A stretch of DNA of 64,000 bases from contig DEYP01000015.1 in NCBI GenBank assembly GCA_002364615.1, positions 62,001-126,000 of the forward strand, in the 5' to 3' direction. Origin of the DNA: Arsukibacterium sp. UBA3155 (GTDB lineage: Bacteria; Pseudomonadota; Gammaproteobacteria; Enterobacterales; Alteromonadaceae). Numbering within the stretch: position 1 is the stretch's first letter; the number at the start of each line of letters is the position of its first letter. A model generated the notes under the pieces. It was not told the DNA's origin. It made no database searches and saw nothing but the letters and a program-made list of their open reading frames with translations. Made by a program: the position numbers and the translations under genes. Below, piece after piece: positions 6,553 through 17,060 of the stretch.

Positions 6553-8505
6553 TTATCGAACTTGCGGTAATGGTGTCTCACCCGTAATTGCAAGCTCAGC
6601 GTGCCGACTTGTCAGTGACTGATATAGCTGTGGGTACTTTAGCTTAATAAGAGCCATTCTGCTGTGATGAAAAACGTCTATGTCAGGCTGGTAATCCATA
6701 ACGATATCAACAAGTGTTTCGATGCTCTGCATTGATAGTCTCGGCTGATCAGCTCTCAGCACAATATGAAGCGGGTCCTGTCCTTGGTCGTCTAATGAAA
6801 ATGGGTAGCCCTGCGTTTTTAAAAACGACATTAAATTTACGTCAGATTGTTCAGCAGCATAATGCATCAAGGTTTTATGCCTGCTGTCCATGCCGCGTAA
6901 ATTTGCGCCTGCCTGCTCAAGCGCCTGAATTTTCTCAGCACCAACCCGTAACAACATCAGATCAGAAAGTTGAAGATCACCGACCCACAATGAGCTCTGC
7001 CTTACTTCTGAGTAGTACTCAACGTTGAACCCCAAAAGTTGGGGTATAAGCCAGCGCTTTACCTCATCACTATAGGATTGCGCTTCGAAATAACGAATCG
7101 CTTGCCTTATATCACCTTTCTGCAATAACGCACTTGCTTCTGGCGGAAAGCTTATTATTGTCATTGGTCTGGCGATCCTGTCCAGCCGCTCTCGATATAT
7201 ATCAACCAGCAGGGGATCAATATCGGCTAATTCACTAATGACAATTTCTGGCGACCCTTCGTACAACTTCCCGATGCGGTTTACAACGTCATATGCTGAT
7301 TCCGGCTGCCACTGAGTATTTACCGAGTCTAATGTCCGTTCACAAGCGTTCAGTTGCACGGGATATTCGTCAGTAAACTGTTTAGTAAGAAAGGTGGCTC
7401 GCTGAGCTTCCAGGTTTTCAATCAGTGGATGCTGCTCCGACAATACAGGCACCTGACGCTGCTCTATTAGTGTCAGGTCGAGCTGATAATCCTGTAATAT
7501 TGATAAAATTTGTTGTTCATTGAATTGAAAATAGTTGCGTGGAAAATTACCCTCGATTCTCGCCTGACTTTTCAGTCTAAACTTCGCTTTTGCTCCATAA
7601 AGCTTTAGTAGTTTAACGACATCAACCGCATTCTTCTGGGTATTTTCATTGGCATAGGACAGCCTGCTTAATGCCCATTCCATAGAAGAACCTAAATAGG
7701 CATCTGAAGATGGCAACAAGCCACTTTTCAGTAAACTCTCGACCAATACCGGCCGGGAGGCCGCTACAGCAAAATCAATTAAAGAGGTCGCTTCAAGCCG
7801 CTCATAACTTACCATGGCCGCCGGGTCACTAATGTGACTAAGCATCATCATAATATCGTCGTCAGGTAGCCCCGAATGAATAAAATAAGCAACATCGTTC
7901 ACACCGATTTCGTGTTCAGTCAGAACTTGTTTCTTTTCTTGGTCAGTCATCTTTTCAAATGATGCAAATACAGGCAGTGGAATGGCTCGTTCAACTGAGA
8001 AACCCGAATTTGCCAGCTCTGGAAATTGCTGTCGAAGTTGTTCATTTAACTGCTGATTCGACAACGAGATTTCAGTGCCTTTGCGTAGCTGCTCAACCCG
8101 GAACTTGGCTGCAAAGTTTGAGTTTGCGAAATGATCTACAGCCAGGGTGATTTCATCTAGTGAGTAGCCTTGATCAAGATAGCTGTCCCACTCCTTATGG
8201 TTTTCATAGCCCCAACCAACACTTGTGGAACGAAACTCCTGGGTAAATTGCTGACACTGCACGTAATCGGTCGTATCAATTTTTACGACTGCATTAGAAT
8301 TATTGTTATCTGAACGGCTTATATTTACTGCGTTTCCGTCACTTTTTTGAAGAAAATCAGACTTAAAACTCGAATCGCTAGTCGTCTCCGACTGTTCGCT
8401 CGCAGGCCAAAATCCAAATAAAATCAGTGGGAGTAAAACAAGCGCTACTACAGTAAATACCCATTTCCCAGAATTGCTCTTTATATTATCGCCGAACCGA
8501 CTCAT
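6553..8505 (-). CDS. Membrane-anchored protein with C-terminal ankyrin-like repeats, function unknown
   Basis: 650 aa. A short cytoplasmic N-terminus is followed by one hydrophobic segment (about residues 16-34, VFTVVALVLLPLILFGFWP) and a long polar, probably periplasmic region. The C-terminal third has ankyrin-like helices: ALEQAGANLRGMDSRHKTLM followed by HYAAEQSDVNLMSFLKTQG, and DDQGQDPLHIVLRAD. No catalytic motif was recognised. ATG 8505 is preferred over the preceding GTG (8508); no clear ribosome site is visible. It is convergent with folD, only 13 bp away, with no obvious partner gene. Ankyrin arrays usually mediate protein contacts, so an envelope interaction role is only an inference. 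Confidence 0.75.
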   Translation of the reverse strand: MSRFGDNIKSNSGKWVFTVVALVLLPLILFGFWPASEQSETTSDSSFKSDFLQKSDGNAVNISRSDNNNSNAVVKIDTTDYVQCQQFTQEFRSTSVGWGYENHKEWDSYLDQGYSLDEITLAVDHFANSNFAAKFRVEQLRKGTEISLSNQQLNEQLRQQFPELANSGFSVERAIPLPVFASFEKMTDQEKKQVLTEHEIGVNDVAYFIHSGLPDDDIMMMLSHISDPAAMVSYERLEATSLIDFAVAASRPVLVESLLKSGLLPSSDAYLGSSMEWALSRLSYANENTQKNAVDVVKLLKLYGAKAKFRLKSQARIEGNFPRNYFQFNEQQILSILQDYQLDLTLIEQRQVPVLSEQHPLIENLEAQRATFLTKQFTDEYPVQLNACERTLDSVNTQWQPESAYDVVNRIGKLYEGSPEIVISELADIDPLLVDIYRERLDRIARPMTIISFPPEASALLQKGDIRQAIRYFEAQSYSDEVKRWLIPQLLGFNVEYYSEVRQSSLWVGDLQLSDLMLLRVGAEKIQALEQAGANLRGMDSRHKTLMHYAAEQSDVNLMSFLKTQGYPFSLDDQGQDPLHIVLRADQPRLSMQSIETLVDIVMDYQPDIDVFHHSRMALIKLKYPQLYQSLTSRHAELAITGETPLPQVR

Positions 8506-8785
8506 CACGGGATTGTTCTACTTGATAAGGGTTAATAAATTGCATTAACGATAATGCACCGTGGTAAACAGCTAACATAAAGCGAAGGCACTGTGAGATC
8601 AAGACCCAAAACAAGCCTGTAGGAAAAACTGAAGAACATAGCCGCTATTTCAGCTGCCGTTGAGGAGCATCTATGTCCTCATGCAGAACACGAGCAACGA
8701 GTATTTCTGGAGCTAGTTGCTGATACAAAACCCTAAATCAGTTTTGTGCGTATCAGGGATGTTAGTTATAGCGACGAGGATTTTT

Positions 8786-9847
8786 ATGCCATCTCTTTTT
8801 AAGATAAAAGCATCAGGTGCCACCGCACTTATCGTTTCTTTACTGATGGCTTTAAGCGGATGTGCACAAAAGCCGAAGCCAGATAATGTTGTCTGGCAAC
8901 AACAACTGAGTTTGCCATCGGTAAAGTACTCGGCTGAAGTTACAAGGCGCTTGTCGTTAACTATTGAGCAAATCAGTTTTGACTGGCTGGACCAAAACCG
9001 GGATCGGGTTGTGCCGGCGCTGTTGTTTAAACCCGCGCGTCAGCAAAAAGCCAAAGCACTGATTGTGTTCTCTCATGGCTTAGGGGGTTCTAAAGAGCGT
9101 TATGCTTACCTGGGCCAGTATTGGGCCAGTCAAGGCTATGCCAGTTTGCATGTTCAGCATGACGGCAGCGATCGAAAAGTCTGGCGCGGCAGCAGGCTAA
9201 CGTTACCGTTTCGGCTGATGGACGCGGCAGATACACCCGAAGCATTAGCCAGAGTTCAGGATGTAAAGTTTGCTTTGGACCAGATCCTGGCGTCAGAACA
9301 TGCGGCGTATTTTGATAAGCAAAATATTGTGATGGCTGGTCATTCATATGGTGCGAACACCTCAATGTTATTAAGCGGTGCTCAAGTTGAGCAAAATGGC
9401 GCCCTGGTCAGCCTGAAAGACGAACGCATTAAAGCGGCTATTTTAATTTCAGCGCCGCCTTTTTATAATGATCAGCCGCTGAATAAAGTGCTGGCTGAAG
9501 TGAACATTCCCACTTTGCATATCACTACCACCGAAGATGAAATTCGGGTGCCTGGTTATTATTCATCGCCAGAAGACAGGTTTGATTTGTATAACGCCAT
9601 GGCCAGCCGCTACAAAGTGCTGGCGGTGTTTAGCTCAGGCAGCCACAATATTTTTTCAGGCTGGCGCGGTGGTAACGATACCAAGACACAGCAGCAGGTG
9701 ATCAAAGCCGCGACCCAGGCGTTATCCAGTGCTTTTATTGAACAAATAACCACGGATAACGGCCAGGCAATGAGCTTGTGGGCCCAACAACATCAAGCAG
9801 TGTTATCGCAGTTTATTCGTTCAGACTTAGTTGCTCGGGTAGATTAA
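8786..9847 (+). CDS. Secreted alpha/beta-hydrolase lipoprotein
   Basis: 353 aa. An N-terminal signal ends in the lipobox LSGC (about residue 25), so it is probably lipid-anchored in the envelope. The hydrolase core shows the oxyanion-hole region VFSHGLGGSK, the nucleophile elbow GHSYGAN, an acidic TTTEDE stretch and a late His in SGSHNIF. This matches dienelactone-hydrolase or PAF-acetylhydrolase-like esterases; the substrate is unknown. ATG 8786 is chosen because GAGGA lies 5-6 nt upstream; the frame is open to a TTG at 8717. Upstream, 8673-8723 encodes a 16-residue ORF with a GAGGAG site, of doubtful meaning. Confidence 0.85.
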   Translation: MPSLFKIKASGATALIVSLLMALSGCAQKPKPDNVVWQQQLSLPSVKYSAEVTRRLSLTIEQISFDWLDQNRDRVVPALLFKPARQQKAKALIVFSHGLGGSKERYAYLGQYWASQGYASLHVQHDGSDRKVWRGSRLTLPFRLMDAADTPEALARVQDVKFALDQILASEHAAYFDKQNIVMAGHSYGANTSMLLSGAQVEQNGALVSLKDERIKAAILISAPPFYNDQPLNKVLAEVNIPTLHITTTEDEIRVPGYYSSPEDRFDLYNAMASRYKVLAVFSSGSHNIFSGWRGGNDTKTQQQVIKAATQALSSAFIEQITTDNGQAMSLWAQQHQAVLSQFIRSDLVARVD

Positions 9848-9887
9848 GCCAATAAAAAAACCGCCAACTGGCGGTTTTTTTATTGGC
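9848..9887. terminator. Bidirectional intrinsic terminator
   Basis: Perfect palindrome with 18-nt arms around AACT. The GC core is CCGCC/GGCGG, flanked by seven A and seven T. It serves both the hydrolase gene and cysS, which converge here. Confidence 0.92.
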
Positions 9888-9903
9888 TGCTAACTGACAA
9901 ACG

Positions 9904-11283
9904 TTAGGCTTTACGCCAGCTGGTTATGCCGTTCTTATCTTCAACAATAATACCTTTAGCGGTTAACGCATCACGTGCGGCGTCTGCTGCCGCCCAGTCT
10001 TTGTTGGTGCGGGCAGTATTTCGTTTAGCAATTAACGCTTCAATCTCTGCGACATCATCTGTTGATGCCCCGCTTTGTAAGAACGATTCCGCATCGCCTT
10101 GCAGCATGCCCAACGCACCCGCTAGCAGTTTTAGCAAGGCGGCTAATTCAGCCGCTTTGGCCGGCTCAGCTTCTTTAAAGCGGTTTACCTCACGGGCCAA
10201 TTCAAACAACACAGGCAGAGCTTCCGGGGTGTTAAAGTCATCGTCCATCGCCGCCTTAAACCGGACGATATACGGACTGTTTAAGTCAATACTGTGGCTT
10301 GGTGTCACATTACGCAGTGCGGTATACAAGCGGCCTAACGCAGCATGCGCCTGCTCCAGGTTCTCGGCTGAGTAATTTAACTGGCTGCGATAATGGCTGG
10401 ATAATAAAAAGTAGCGCACCGCTTCAGCATTATATTGCGCCAACACGTCTTTAACCGTAAAAAAATTGCCTAAGGATTTAGACATTTTTTCTTTATCTAC
10501 CTGCACCATACCAGTGTGAACCCAGGTATTAACATACTTATGGTTGTGAGCACAGGTCGACTGGGCAATTTCATTCTCGTGATGCGGGAACTGTAAGTCA
10601 GAGCCGCCGCCGTGAATATCAAAATGCTGCCCTAAGTGCTTGGCACTCATGGCCGAGCATTCAATATGCCAGCCAGGACGGCCATCACCCCAGGGTGACT
10701 GCCAGAAGGGCTCACCTGGCTTAGCACTTTTCCACAGTACAAAATCCAGTGGGTCGTCTTTATTATCAGCAACCTCTACCCGCGAACCCGATTGCAGCAT
10801 CTCCAGGTTTTGCTGACTCAACTCGCCGTAGGCATCGTATTTACTGACATCAAATAATACATCGCCATCACTGGCTACGTAGGCAAAGCCTTTGGCTACC
10901 AGGGTTTCAATCAGGCTAATTATCTCAGCCATATGCGTCGTTACTTTAGGCTCTATATCCGCAGGCAATAAGCCCAAAGCGTTAAAATCGGCATGCATTG
11001 CCTCGGTAAAGCGCTCGGTTAACGCATCACAGCTTTCGTTATTGGCGTTAGCGCGCTTGATAATTTTATCGTCGACATCGGTAATATTTCGCACGTAAGT
11101 GACATCATAACCAGAAAAGCGCAGATAACGGTTAATCACGTCAAAGGCGACATAAGTACGGGCGTGGCCGACATGGCAATAATCGTAAATGGTGATACCA
11201 CAAACATACAAACCAACTTTGCCAGGCTCAATCGCGTTAAACACTTCTTTTTTACGGCTTAGGGTATTGTAGATTTGTAACAT
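9904..11283 (-). CDS. cysS: Cysteinyl-tRNA synthetase
   Basis: Class I synthetase, 459 aa (E. coli 461). The HIGH-type motif is in CHVGHARTY and the KMSKS loop in [11 protein letters not shown]. Zinc ligands are the Cys in YVCGITIYD and in HIECSAM, and the His residues in LQFPHHENE. The true start is ATG 11283, preceded by TTGAGGA; an upstream TTG in frame would add four residues. It is divergent from ppiB, as in several gammaproteobacteria. Confidence 0.97.
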   Translation of the reverse strand: MLQIYNTLSRKKEVFNAIEPGKVGLYVCGITIYDYCHVGHARTYVAFDVINRYLRFSGYDVTYVRNITDVDDKIIKRANANNESCDALTERFTEAMHADFNALGLLPADIEPKVTTHMAEIISLIETLVAKGFAYVASDGDVLFDVSKYDAYGELSQQNLEMLQSGSRVEVADNKDDPLDFVLWKSAKPGEPFWQSPWGDGRPGWHIECSAMSAKHLGQHFDIHGGGSDLQFPHHENEIAQSTCAHNHKYVNTWVHTGMVQVDKEKMSKSLGNFFTVKDVLAQYNAEAVRYFLLSSHYRSQLNYSAENLEQAHAALGRLYTALRNVTPSHSIDLNSPYIVRFKAAMDDDFNTPEALPVLFELAREVNRFKEAEPAKAAELAALLKLLAGALGMLQGDAESFLQSGASTDDVAEIEALIAKRNTARTNKDWAAADAARDALTAKGIIVEDKNGITSWRKA

Positions 11284-11424
11284 GAGTATCCTCAAAAACG
11301 ACGTTATAAAGGCTTTGTATTCAGCTCGCTAGTGTACCACCGGCAAACTGCAGCCGCTATCCTTGCTTTATGAAATGCGGCTCCTGAGTTACAATGGCCG
11401 CATTCAAACGGAGGACACAATTTA

Positions 11425-11919
11425 ATGATTAACTTACATACCAACTATGGCGTTATTACTCTTAATCTTTTTACAGATAAAGCCCCGCAAACCGCGGAGA
11501 ATTTTATGAGTTATGTAAAAGATGGCTTTTTAGATGGCACTATTTTTCACCGGGTTATTGATGGTTTTATGATCCAGGGCGGTGGCTTTACCCCGGATAT
11601 GGATCAAAAAGAAACTAAAGCCCCCATTAAGAATGAAGCTAACAATAAAGTACCTAATAAAAAAGGCACCATCGCCATGGCGCGGACTAACGATCCGCAT
11701 TCTGCCACCTGCCAGTTTTTTATCAACATTGCCGACAACAGCTTTTTAAACCACACCGCTGAATCAAGCCAGGGTTGGGGCTACTGCGTATTTGGTGAAG
11801 TGAGCGAGGGAATGGACGTGGTAGATAAAATTCGCCAGGTAAAAACCGGCCGCGTTGCTGGCCACAGCGATGTGCCGCTTGAGCCGGTAGTTATTGAAAA
11901 AGCGGAACTGCTGGCGTAA
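11425..11919 (+). CDS. ppiB: Cyclophilin-type peptidyl-prolyl cis-trans isomerase B
   Basis: Cytoplasmic prolyl isomerase of 164 aa without a signal peptide. It contains the cyclophilin signature [15 protein letters not shown], the active-site [12 protein letters not shown] and GYCVFGEV. The ribosome site GGAGGACA precedes ATG. lpxH follows 13 bp later, the same ppiB-lpxH pairing as in E. coli. Confidence 0.96.
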   Translation: MINLHTNYGVITLNLFTDKAPQTAENFMSYVKDGFLDGTIFHRVIDGFMIQGGGFTPDMDQKETKAPIKNEANNKVPNKKGTIAMARTNDPHSATCQFFINIADNSFLNHTAESSQGWGYCVFGEVSEGMDVVDKIRQVKTGRVAGHSDVPLEPVVIEKAELLA

Positions 11920-11932
11920 GTCAGCGCTGCCA

Positions 11933-12682
11933 ATGCCAACAGCACACACTCTGTTTATTGCAGACTTGCACTTAGCGGCAGACAGGCCCGACATTACTGC
12001 GGCCTTTCTGCAGTTTCTCAGCGATAAAGCCATTGCCGCTGATGCACTGTATATTCTGGGTGACTTATTCGAAGTCTGGATTGGCGATGATAATCCAGAG
12101 CCGCTGCTCGACACCGTAGCAACGGCTCTGTCTGCATTAAGCCAGCACGTCCCGATATACTTTATTCACGGCAACCGCGACTTTGTATTGCGCCAGCAAT
12201 ACGCCCATCGTGCCGGTATGCAGTTATTACCACAGCAGCAGGTCATTGACCTGTATGGCACCCCTACTTTAATTATGCATGGCGATAGCTTATGCACCCT
12301 GGACATTGCTTATCAGCGGTTTCGTAAGTGGTGGAACCAGCCTTGGTGGCAATGGTTACTGCTAAAAACCCCGTTAAAGTTTCGTCAGGGTATTGCAGCT
12401 AAAGCCCGGCGTAAAAGCGCAGCGAACAAAGCACATTACGCAGCGAAGCAGCAAGTGCAAATAATGGATGTGACGCCAGAAGAAGTGCCTAAACTGATGG
12501 CAGACGCCGGCGTACTGAAACTAATCCACGGCCATACTCACCGCCCGGCAGTGCATCAGGTGGACGTCGACGGCAAGCCTGGTGAGCGCTATGTTTTAGG
12601 TGACTGGTATAGTCAGAGTAGTTACTTAAGCGTATCGGCGGAAAACTGGCAACTGGTATTTACGCCGCTGACTGATCACTAG
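11933..12682 (+). CDS. lpxH: UDP-2,3-diacylglucosamine diphosphatase (lipid A synthesis)
   Basis: Hydrolyses UDP-2,3-diacylglucosamine to lipid X at the inner membrane. 249 aa with the calcineurin-like metallophosphatase motifs in order: DLHL, GDLFEVWIGDD, GNRDF, MHGDSLC and HGHTHRPAVH. ATG 11933 gives the usual N-terminus (PTAHTLFIADLHL); an in-frame TTG (11894) inside ppiB would add 13 unlikely residues. The 3' end overlaps the convergent miaE by 23 bp. Confidence 0.95.
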   Translation: MPTAHTLFIADLHLAADRPDITAAFLQFLSDKAIAADALYILGDLFEVWIGDDNPEPLLDTVATALSALSQHVPIYFIHGNRDFVLRQQYAHRAGMQLLPQQQVIDLYGTPTLIMHGDSLCTLDIAYQRFRKWWNQPWWQWLLLKTPLKFRQGIAAKARRKSAANKAHYAAKQQVQIMDVTPEEVPKLMADAGVLKLIHGHTHRPAVHQVDVDGKPGERYVLGDWYSQSSYLSVSAENWQLVFTPLTDH

Positions 12683-13451
12683 CGGCATGCTTTGGACAGC
12701 CACTGTGAAATTTAAAGTCAGTATCCGGGCTACTAATTAATTCTGCTTCAACCTCACCAAAAAAAGCGATCCGCTCACTAATGTCCGACTTAGCAATTTG
12801 CCCGGCTAACGTCAGGTAGTCCTGATAATGACGTGCTTCAGAGCGCAGCAGCGAAATATAAAATTCAGCAATTTTGGTAGGTAGTAACGGCGCCAGCCTG
12901 GCAAAACGCTCACAGGAGCGTGCCTCAATGTAAGCACCGCATATCAGTTTATCAACCATCGCCTGTGGCTCATAGGTGCGGACATGGCGCAGCATGCCTT
13001 TTGCGTAACGGCTGGACGTGGTTTTCTCATAGCTAATGCCATTAGCGGCCATCACCTCAAGTACCTGATAAAAGTGATGCAGCTCTTCTTTAATCAGCAG
13101 CACCATTTTGTCGATTAAATCCTGAGCATACTGGCTGCTGGCCTGCGGGATCATTGACTTTTTCAAGCTAAGACCGGCTAAAGCCTGCCAGTCACCCTGC
13201 TGGCGGTAAGTGAAATCCTCAAACGGCTTAAACCATTGCAGCAACGCATCAGCACTGCTGTCATCCACCGCATAGCGGCGAATAAGATACATGGCACTTT
13301 GCGCCGCTTTTAATTCGCAAATCAGATGGTCCCGCAACAAGGTCGGCAGATTCTCTGGTCGTGAAGCTTGCTCCAGCCAGGAGTCTGGTGTTCTGCAACC
13401 TAAAAAGTGGTTTATCGGTTGTAACAGTTGTTGCCATTCACTGCGTTGCAT
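12660..13451 (-). CDS. miaE: tRNA-(ms2io6A37) hydroxylase
   Basis: Non-haem diiron monooxygenase that hydroxylates 2-methylthio-N6-isopentenyl-adenosine at tRNA position 37. 263 aa with ferritin-like helices carrying the metal ligands KEELHHF, EARSCERF and SEARHYQDY. Its C-terminal codons overlap the end of lpxH on the opposite strand. MiaE is absent from E. coli K-12 but present in Salmonella, Pseudomonas and many marine gammaproteobacteria. Confidence 0.93.
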   Translation of the reverse strand: MQRSEWQQLLQPINHFLGCRTPDSWLEQASRPENLPTLLRDHLICELKAAQSAMYLIRRYAVDDSSADALLQWFKPFEDFTYRQQGDWQALAGLSLKKSMIPQASSQYAQDLIDKMVLLIKEELHHFYQVLEVMAANGISYEKTTSSRYAKGMLRHVRTYEPQAMVDKLICGAYIEARSCERFARLAPLLPTKIAEFYISLLRSEARHYQDYLTLAGQIAKSDISERIAFFGEVEAELISSPDTDFKFHSGCPKHAASDQSAA

Positions 13452-13649
13452 AGTTTGAACTGTGCCTTAAAAAGTTACCGTATTATACCCAAAGCACCGG
13501 CAACGACCAAGTTTGATCTGAATCGGTGCTTTGTTGAAAATTAGTGCAAGTTGCTTGACGAATGCATAAGATTTAGTCATAACTGAGTTAAGGGTGGCTT
13601 AGTAACGTAGTTGCCCGATATGAGGGGCGTAGTAAAAAGGATAATAATT

Positions 13650-14249
13650 ATGATACTAAACCATTTATGGGGCATATATGCCCACCCGAAAGAAGAATGG
13701 CACACTATAGATGCCAGACACGAAAGTTTCCGCTACAGCATGGCGCACATCATGATTGTGGCGCTGATACCGGCAATCTGTGCCTACTTCTCTGCCGTCC
13801 ACTTAGGCTGGAGTATTGGAGTCGGAGACCCCATTAAGCTCACCTCGCAAAGTGCGTTAATTATGTCTGTTGCAATGTATTTTGCTTTAATCATCGGCGT
13901 ATTTACCCTGGCGTTACTGGCACACTGGATGGCGCATACTTTTGGCGCTGAGCCAACGTATACCCAGACTGTAGAATTATGCTCTTACACCTCTACCCCT
14001 CTGTTTATGGTAGGCTTTGCCGCACTGTATCCTGAGCTGTGGTTTGTGGTCAGTGTCGGGCTGGTGGGCTTAGCGTATTCGGTATACCTGCTGTACGTGG
14101 GCATCCCTATTTTAATGCACATTCCGGAAGAGCGCGGCTTTATCTATGCCAGCTCCGTGGTTACCGGTGGTTTAACCTTGTTAGCGGTATTAATGGCGAC
14201 AACGGTTATTTTGTGGATGTCGGGCTTTGGCCCAACCTATACTCACTGA
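13650..14249 (+). CDS. Yip1-family integral membrane protein
   Basis: 199 aa with about five hydrophobic helices and the N-terminal signature HLWGIYAHPKEEW found in bacterial Yip1-domain proteins. Role unknown. ATG 13650 is chosen, with an AAAAAGG ribosome site about 9 nt upstream; the frame extends back to a TTG at 13611. It stands alone between miaE and a bidirectional terminator. Confidence 0.8.
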   Translation: MILNHLWGIYAHPKEEWHTIDARHESFRYSMAHIMIVALIPAICAYFSAVHLGWSIGVGDPIKLTSQSALIMSVAMYFALIIGVFTLALLAHWMAHTFGAEPTYTQTVELCSYTSTPLFMVGFAALYPELWFVVSVGLVGLAYSVYLLYVGIPILMHIPEERGFIYASSVVTGGLTLLAVLMATTVILWMSGFGPTYTH

Positions 14250-14275
14250 CAAGCTTACTGAAACAACCACATACT

Positions 14276-14302
14276 AAAAAGGCGCCTTAAGGCGCCTTTT
14301 TT
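14276..14302. terminator. Bidirectional intrinsic terminator
   Basis: AAAAAGGCGCC-TTAA-GGCGCCTTTTTT. It lies between the convergent Yip1-family gene and purF and works in both directions. Confidence 0.92.
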
Positions 14303-14330
14303 AATGTCGAATCCGCAGACTAAACCGAAT

Positions 14331-15842
14331 TTAACCTTCGTTATAGGTTTCCAGATTTGTTGCCATAGACATCGCAGTATGGGCTTTGGCATCGTCACTG
14401 CGAGACTGATCAAGCCGGTTTAAATAATCCTGATCAATATCATTGGTCACATAATGGCCATCAAACACCGAGGTTTCAAAGCGTTTAATCTCCGGGTTCT
14501 CAGAGCGGACCGCAGCAATCAGATCCGGCAATGACTGAAAAATAAGGCCATCCGCGCCAATGGTTTCGCAAATACTTTCCACATCATGGCCATGAGCAAT
14601 CAACTCATTGGCCGAGGGCATATCAATACCGTACACATTCGGAAAGCGGATTTCCGGTGCTGCAGATGCAAAGTAGACTTTCTTAGCGCCCGCTTCCCTG
14701 GCCATTTCAATAATCTGGCCAGAGGTGGTGCCACGCACTATTGAATCATCGACCAGCAATACATTTTTACCTTTGAATTCCTGCCATATCGCATTAAGTT
14801 TGCGCTTAACCGATTTTTTCCGTTGCACCTGGCCTGGCATAATAAAAGTACGACCAATATAGCGGTTTTTTACAAAACCCTGGCGAAATGGCAACTCAAG
14901 TTCATTGGCTATTTCTAATGCAGCATCATTACTTGTTTCAGGAATAGGAATTACTACATCAATATCAAGATGCGCCCACTCCCGCTTAATTTTCTCACCC
15001 AGCACCTTACCCATCGCCACTCTGGAGGCATATACTGAAATATTATCAATGGTAGAGTCAGGACGGGCAAAATAAACGTATTCAAAGATACATGGGGTAT
15101 AACTTGGGTTCTCGGCGCACTGCTGACTGAATAACTCTCCTTGCTCGGTAATGTAAACCGCTTCCCCCGGAGACACATCCCGCAATACGGTAAAGCCGTC
15201 TGCATCGAGCGCGACACTCTCAGAGGCAACCATGTATTCAGTACCCGCGGCGGTTTCCCGCTTACCCATTACCAGCGGCCTGATGCCGTTTGGATCACGA
15301 AATGCCACCAGGCCATGGCCGATAATCAATGCTACCGCCGCATAACCGCCCCGTATTTTGCGATGCGCGCTGGCCACTGCATTAAAAATCTGCTCGGGTT
15401 CCAACTGCATCGTCGACTTTGCTTGCAGTTCATGCGCAAGAATATTTAATAAAATTTCAGAATCAGAGGTGGTATTAATATGACGGCGAGCCAGCCTGAA
15501 CATATCTTCTTTCAGCTCGTGAGAATTGGTTAAGTTACCGTTGTGAGCGAGGGCAATACCAAATGGGCTGTTGACGTAAAATGGCTGTGCTTCCGCCGTG
15601 CTGGAAGACCCTGCGGTAGGATAACGAACATGCCCGATGCCTATGTTACCGGATAACCGCTGCATGTGACGGGTTTCAAACACGTCTTTGACCAAACCAT
15701 TGGCTTTGCGTAATCTGAGGGTATTGTTATCAACTGTAACAATACCTGCGGCGTCCTGGCCCCGATGTTGTAACACTGTCAGGCCATCATACAACGCCTG
15801 ATTAACCGGATACTTACCTACGATTCCAACGATACCACACAT
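14331..15842 (-). CDS. purF: Amidophosphoribosyltransferase (purine synthesis, first step)
   Basis: Converts PRPP and glutamine to phosphoribosylamine. 503 aa (E. coli 505). Met removal exposes the nucleophilic Cys2 of the N-terminal glutaminase domain ([18 protein letters not shown]). The phosphoribosyltransferase domain has the PRPP loop [13 protein letters not shown]. It is last in cvpA-purF, 20 bp after cvpA. Confidence 0.97.
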   Translation of the reverse strand: MCGIVGIVGKYPVNQALYDGLTVLQHRGQDAAGIVTVDNNTLRLRKANGLVKDVFETRHMQRLSGNIGIGHVRYPTAGSSSTAEAQPFYVNSPFGIALAHNGNLTNSHELKEDMFRLARRHINTTSDSEILLNILAHELQAKSTMQLEPEQIFNAVASAHRKIRGGYAAVALIIGHGLVAFRDPNGIRPLVMGKRETAAGTEYMVASESVALDADGFTVLRDVSPGEAVYITEQGELFSQQCAENPSYTPCIFEYVYFARPDSTIDNISVYASRVAMGKVLGEKIKREWAHLDIDVVIPIPETSNDAALEIANELELPFRQGFVKNRYIGRTFIMPGQVQRKKSVKRKLNAIWQEFKGKNVLLVDDSIVRGTTSGQIIEMAREAGAKKVYFASAAPEIRFPNVYGIDMPSANELIAHGHDVESICETIGADGLIFQSLPDLIAAVRSENPEIKRFETSVFDGHYVTNDIDQDYLNRLDQSRSDDAKAHTAMSMATNLETYNEG

Positions 15843-15862
15843 TGATTATTTCCTCGCCAGCC

Positions 15863-16351
15863 TTAAGGCTTTTGCATAAAACTTGAATGGTTTTCCAGAT
15901 ATTCAAAAAACCACTCGATGATAAAACCAAACTCGGGGATCAACACAGACTGCTGCCACCACAACGCTTGTGCAGCCGGAGTGAACGCATCCATAAAAAA
16001 CAATACGGCACTGACAACCAGTACGCCGCGAAGTGCGCCAAATACCAGCCCGAGCACCCTATCGGTACCCGACAAGCCCGTACTTTGCACTAATTTAGCG
16101 ATAACAAAATTAATCAGAGCGCCCAGGATCAGCGTGCAAATAAAGAGAATGGCAATAGCCGACGCATTGCGAATGGTAGGATCAGTAATATTAGTAAAGA
16201 GTGTTGCAAGTTTTGGATAGTATTGACTGGCGATGAAAAAGGCCAGAAACCATACTACCAGAGAGATAGCTTCTTTAACGAAACCGCGGATCAGACTGAT
16301 AACAGCCGATAAGGCAATAATTGCCAGTATAACAAAATCAACCCAAACCAT
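15863..16351 (-). CDS. cvpA: CvpA family inner-membrane protein
   Basis: 162 aa with four hydrophobic helices, starting [20 protein letters not shown]. Members are required for colicin V production in E. coli and for envelope stress resistance; the molecular role is unsettled. It is directly upstream of purF as in E. coli. I see no PurR-type box in the 58 bp before it. Confidence 0.93.
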   Translation of the reverse strand: MVWVDFVILAIIALSAVISLIRGFVKEAISLVVWFLAFFIASQYYPKLATLFTNITDPTIRNASAIAILFICTLILGALINFVIAKLVQSTGLSGTDRVLGLVFGALRGVLVVSAVLFFMDAFTPAAQALWWQQSVLIPEFGFIIEWFFEYLENHSSFMQKP

Positions 16352-16409
16352 TTGCTACCAAAGGATGCCTGATGACGGCGCGCATTCTATCAAACCGGCT
16401 TTAACTTGG

Positions 16410-17060
16410 CTAATTATTTTCAGTCACCTGATAACGGCTGACCACCAGGCGGGCTATCCCGGTGAGCTGCTGTAATTGCTCAACCTGTTGTTCAAGAGAC
16501 GCTTTTCGAAGCTCAGGCCCCACCAAAACACTGGTTAACTTTTGGCCATTGCTATTGGTAATATTTCGGGTAAACGTGGCATAACCTTCCTGACGAAGTT
16601 TCGCGACCAGCGCATTGGCGTTTTGAGGATTACTAAAGCTGCCAACCCTAACCACCCAGGCATTGTCCGCCATCAGGTTACCTGCAGCAGGCTCTGTCGG
16701 CGTTACCGCTTTTGCAGCCGCGGTAGCGTCGCCTGGCGCGCTTACGGTTACCTGCGCGTACGCTTGCGATGGCAAGCCCTCTGCTTCGTTCTGAGAGGTT
16801 GCTGAACCGTCAGAAGTTTCGCTATCCAACGCATTTTCCTGTACCTCACTTGCTTTAGCAACACTGCTGGCGCGGTCAAATTCTGCCTGATCAAAAGCGT
16901 CAGCCTGCTGGACTCCCTGAAATTCGGGGCGATCGGGGATCACTTTAAAATCATCTTTTACCACTTGTTTTTCACCATCGAGTAAATCAGGCAAAAAAAT
17001 GATACCGGCTAGTATTAAAATAGTGGCACCCAGTAATCTGTGCTTAAAGCCTGCGGTCAT
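16410..17060 (-). CDS. dedD: SPOR-domain cell-division protein DedD
   Basis: 216 aa. A short N-terminus and one transmembrane helix (LLGATILILAGIIFLPDLL, about residues 9-27) are followed by a low-complexity periplasmic linker. A C-terminal SPOR domain (about 135-212, WVVRVGSFSNPQNANALVAK) binds denuded peptidoglycan at the septum. Its start overlaps the end of folC by four bases. Confidence 0.93.
   Translation of the reverse strand: MTAGFKHRLLGATILILAGIIFLPDLLDGEKQVVKDDFKVIPDRPEFQGVQQADAFDQAEFDRASSVAKASEVQENALDSETSDGSATSQNEAEGLPSQAYAQVTVSAPGDATAAAKAVTPTEPAAGNLMADNAWVVRVGSFSNPQNANALVAKLRQEGYATFTRNITNSNGQKLTSVLVGPELRKASLEQQVEQLQQLTGIARLVVSRYQVTENN

Noticed and set aside
11894..11932. Upstream TTG start for lpxH inside ppiB
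   Set aside because: Adds 13 residues absent from the family; ATG 11933 gives the normal N-terminus.
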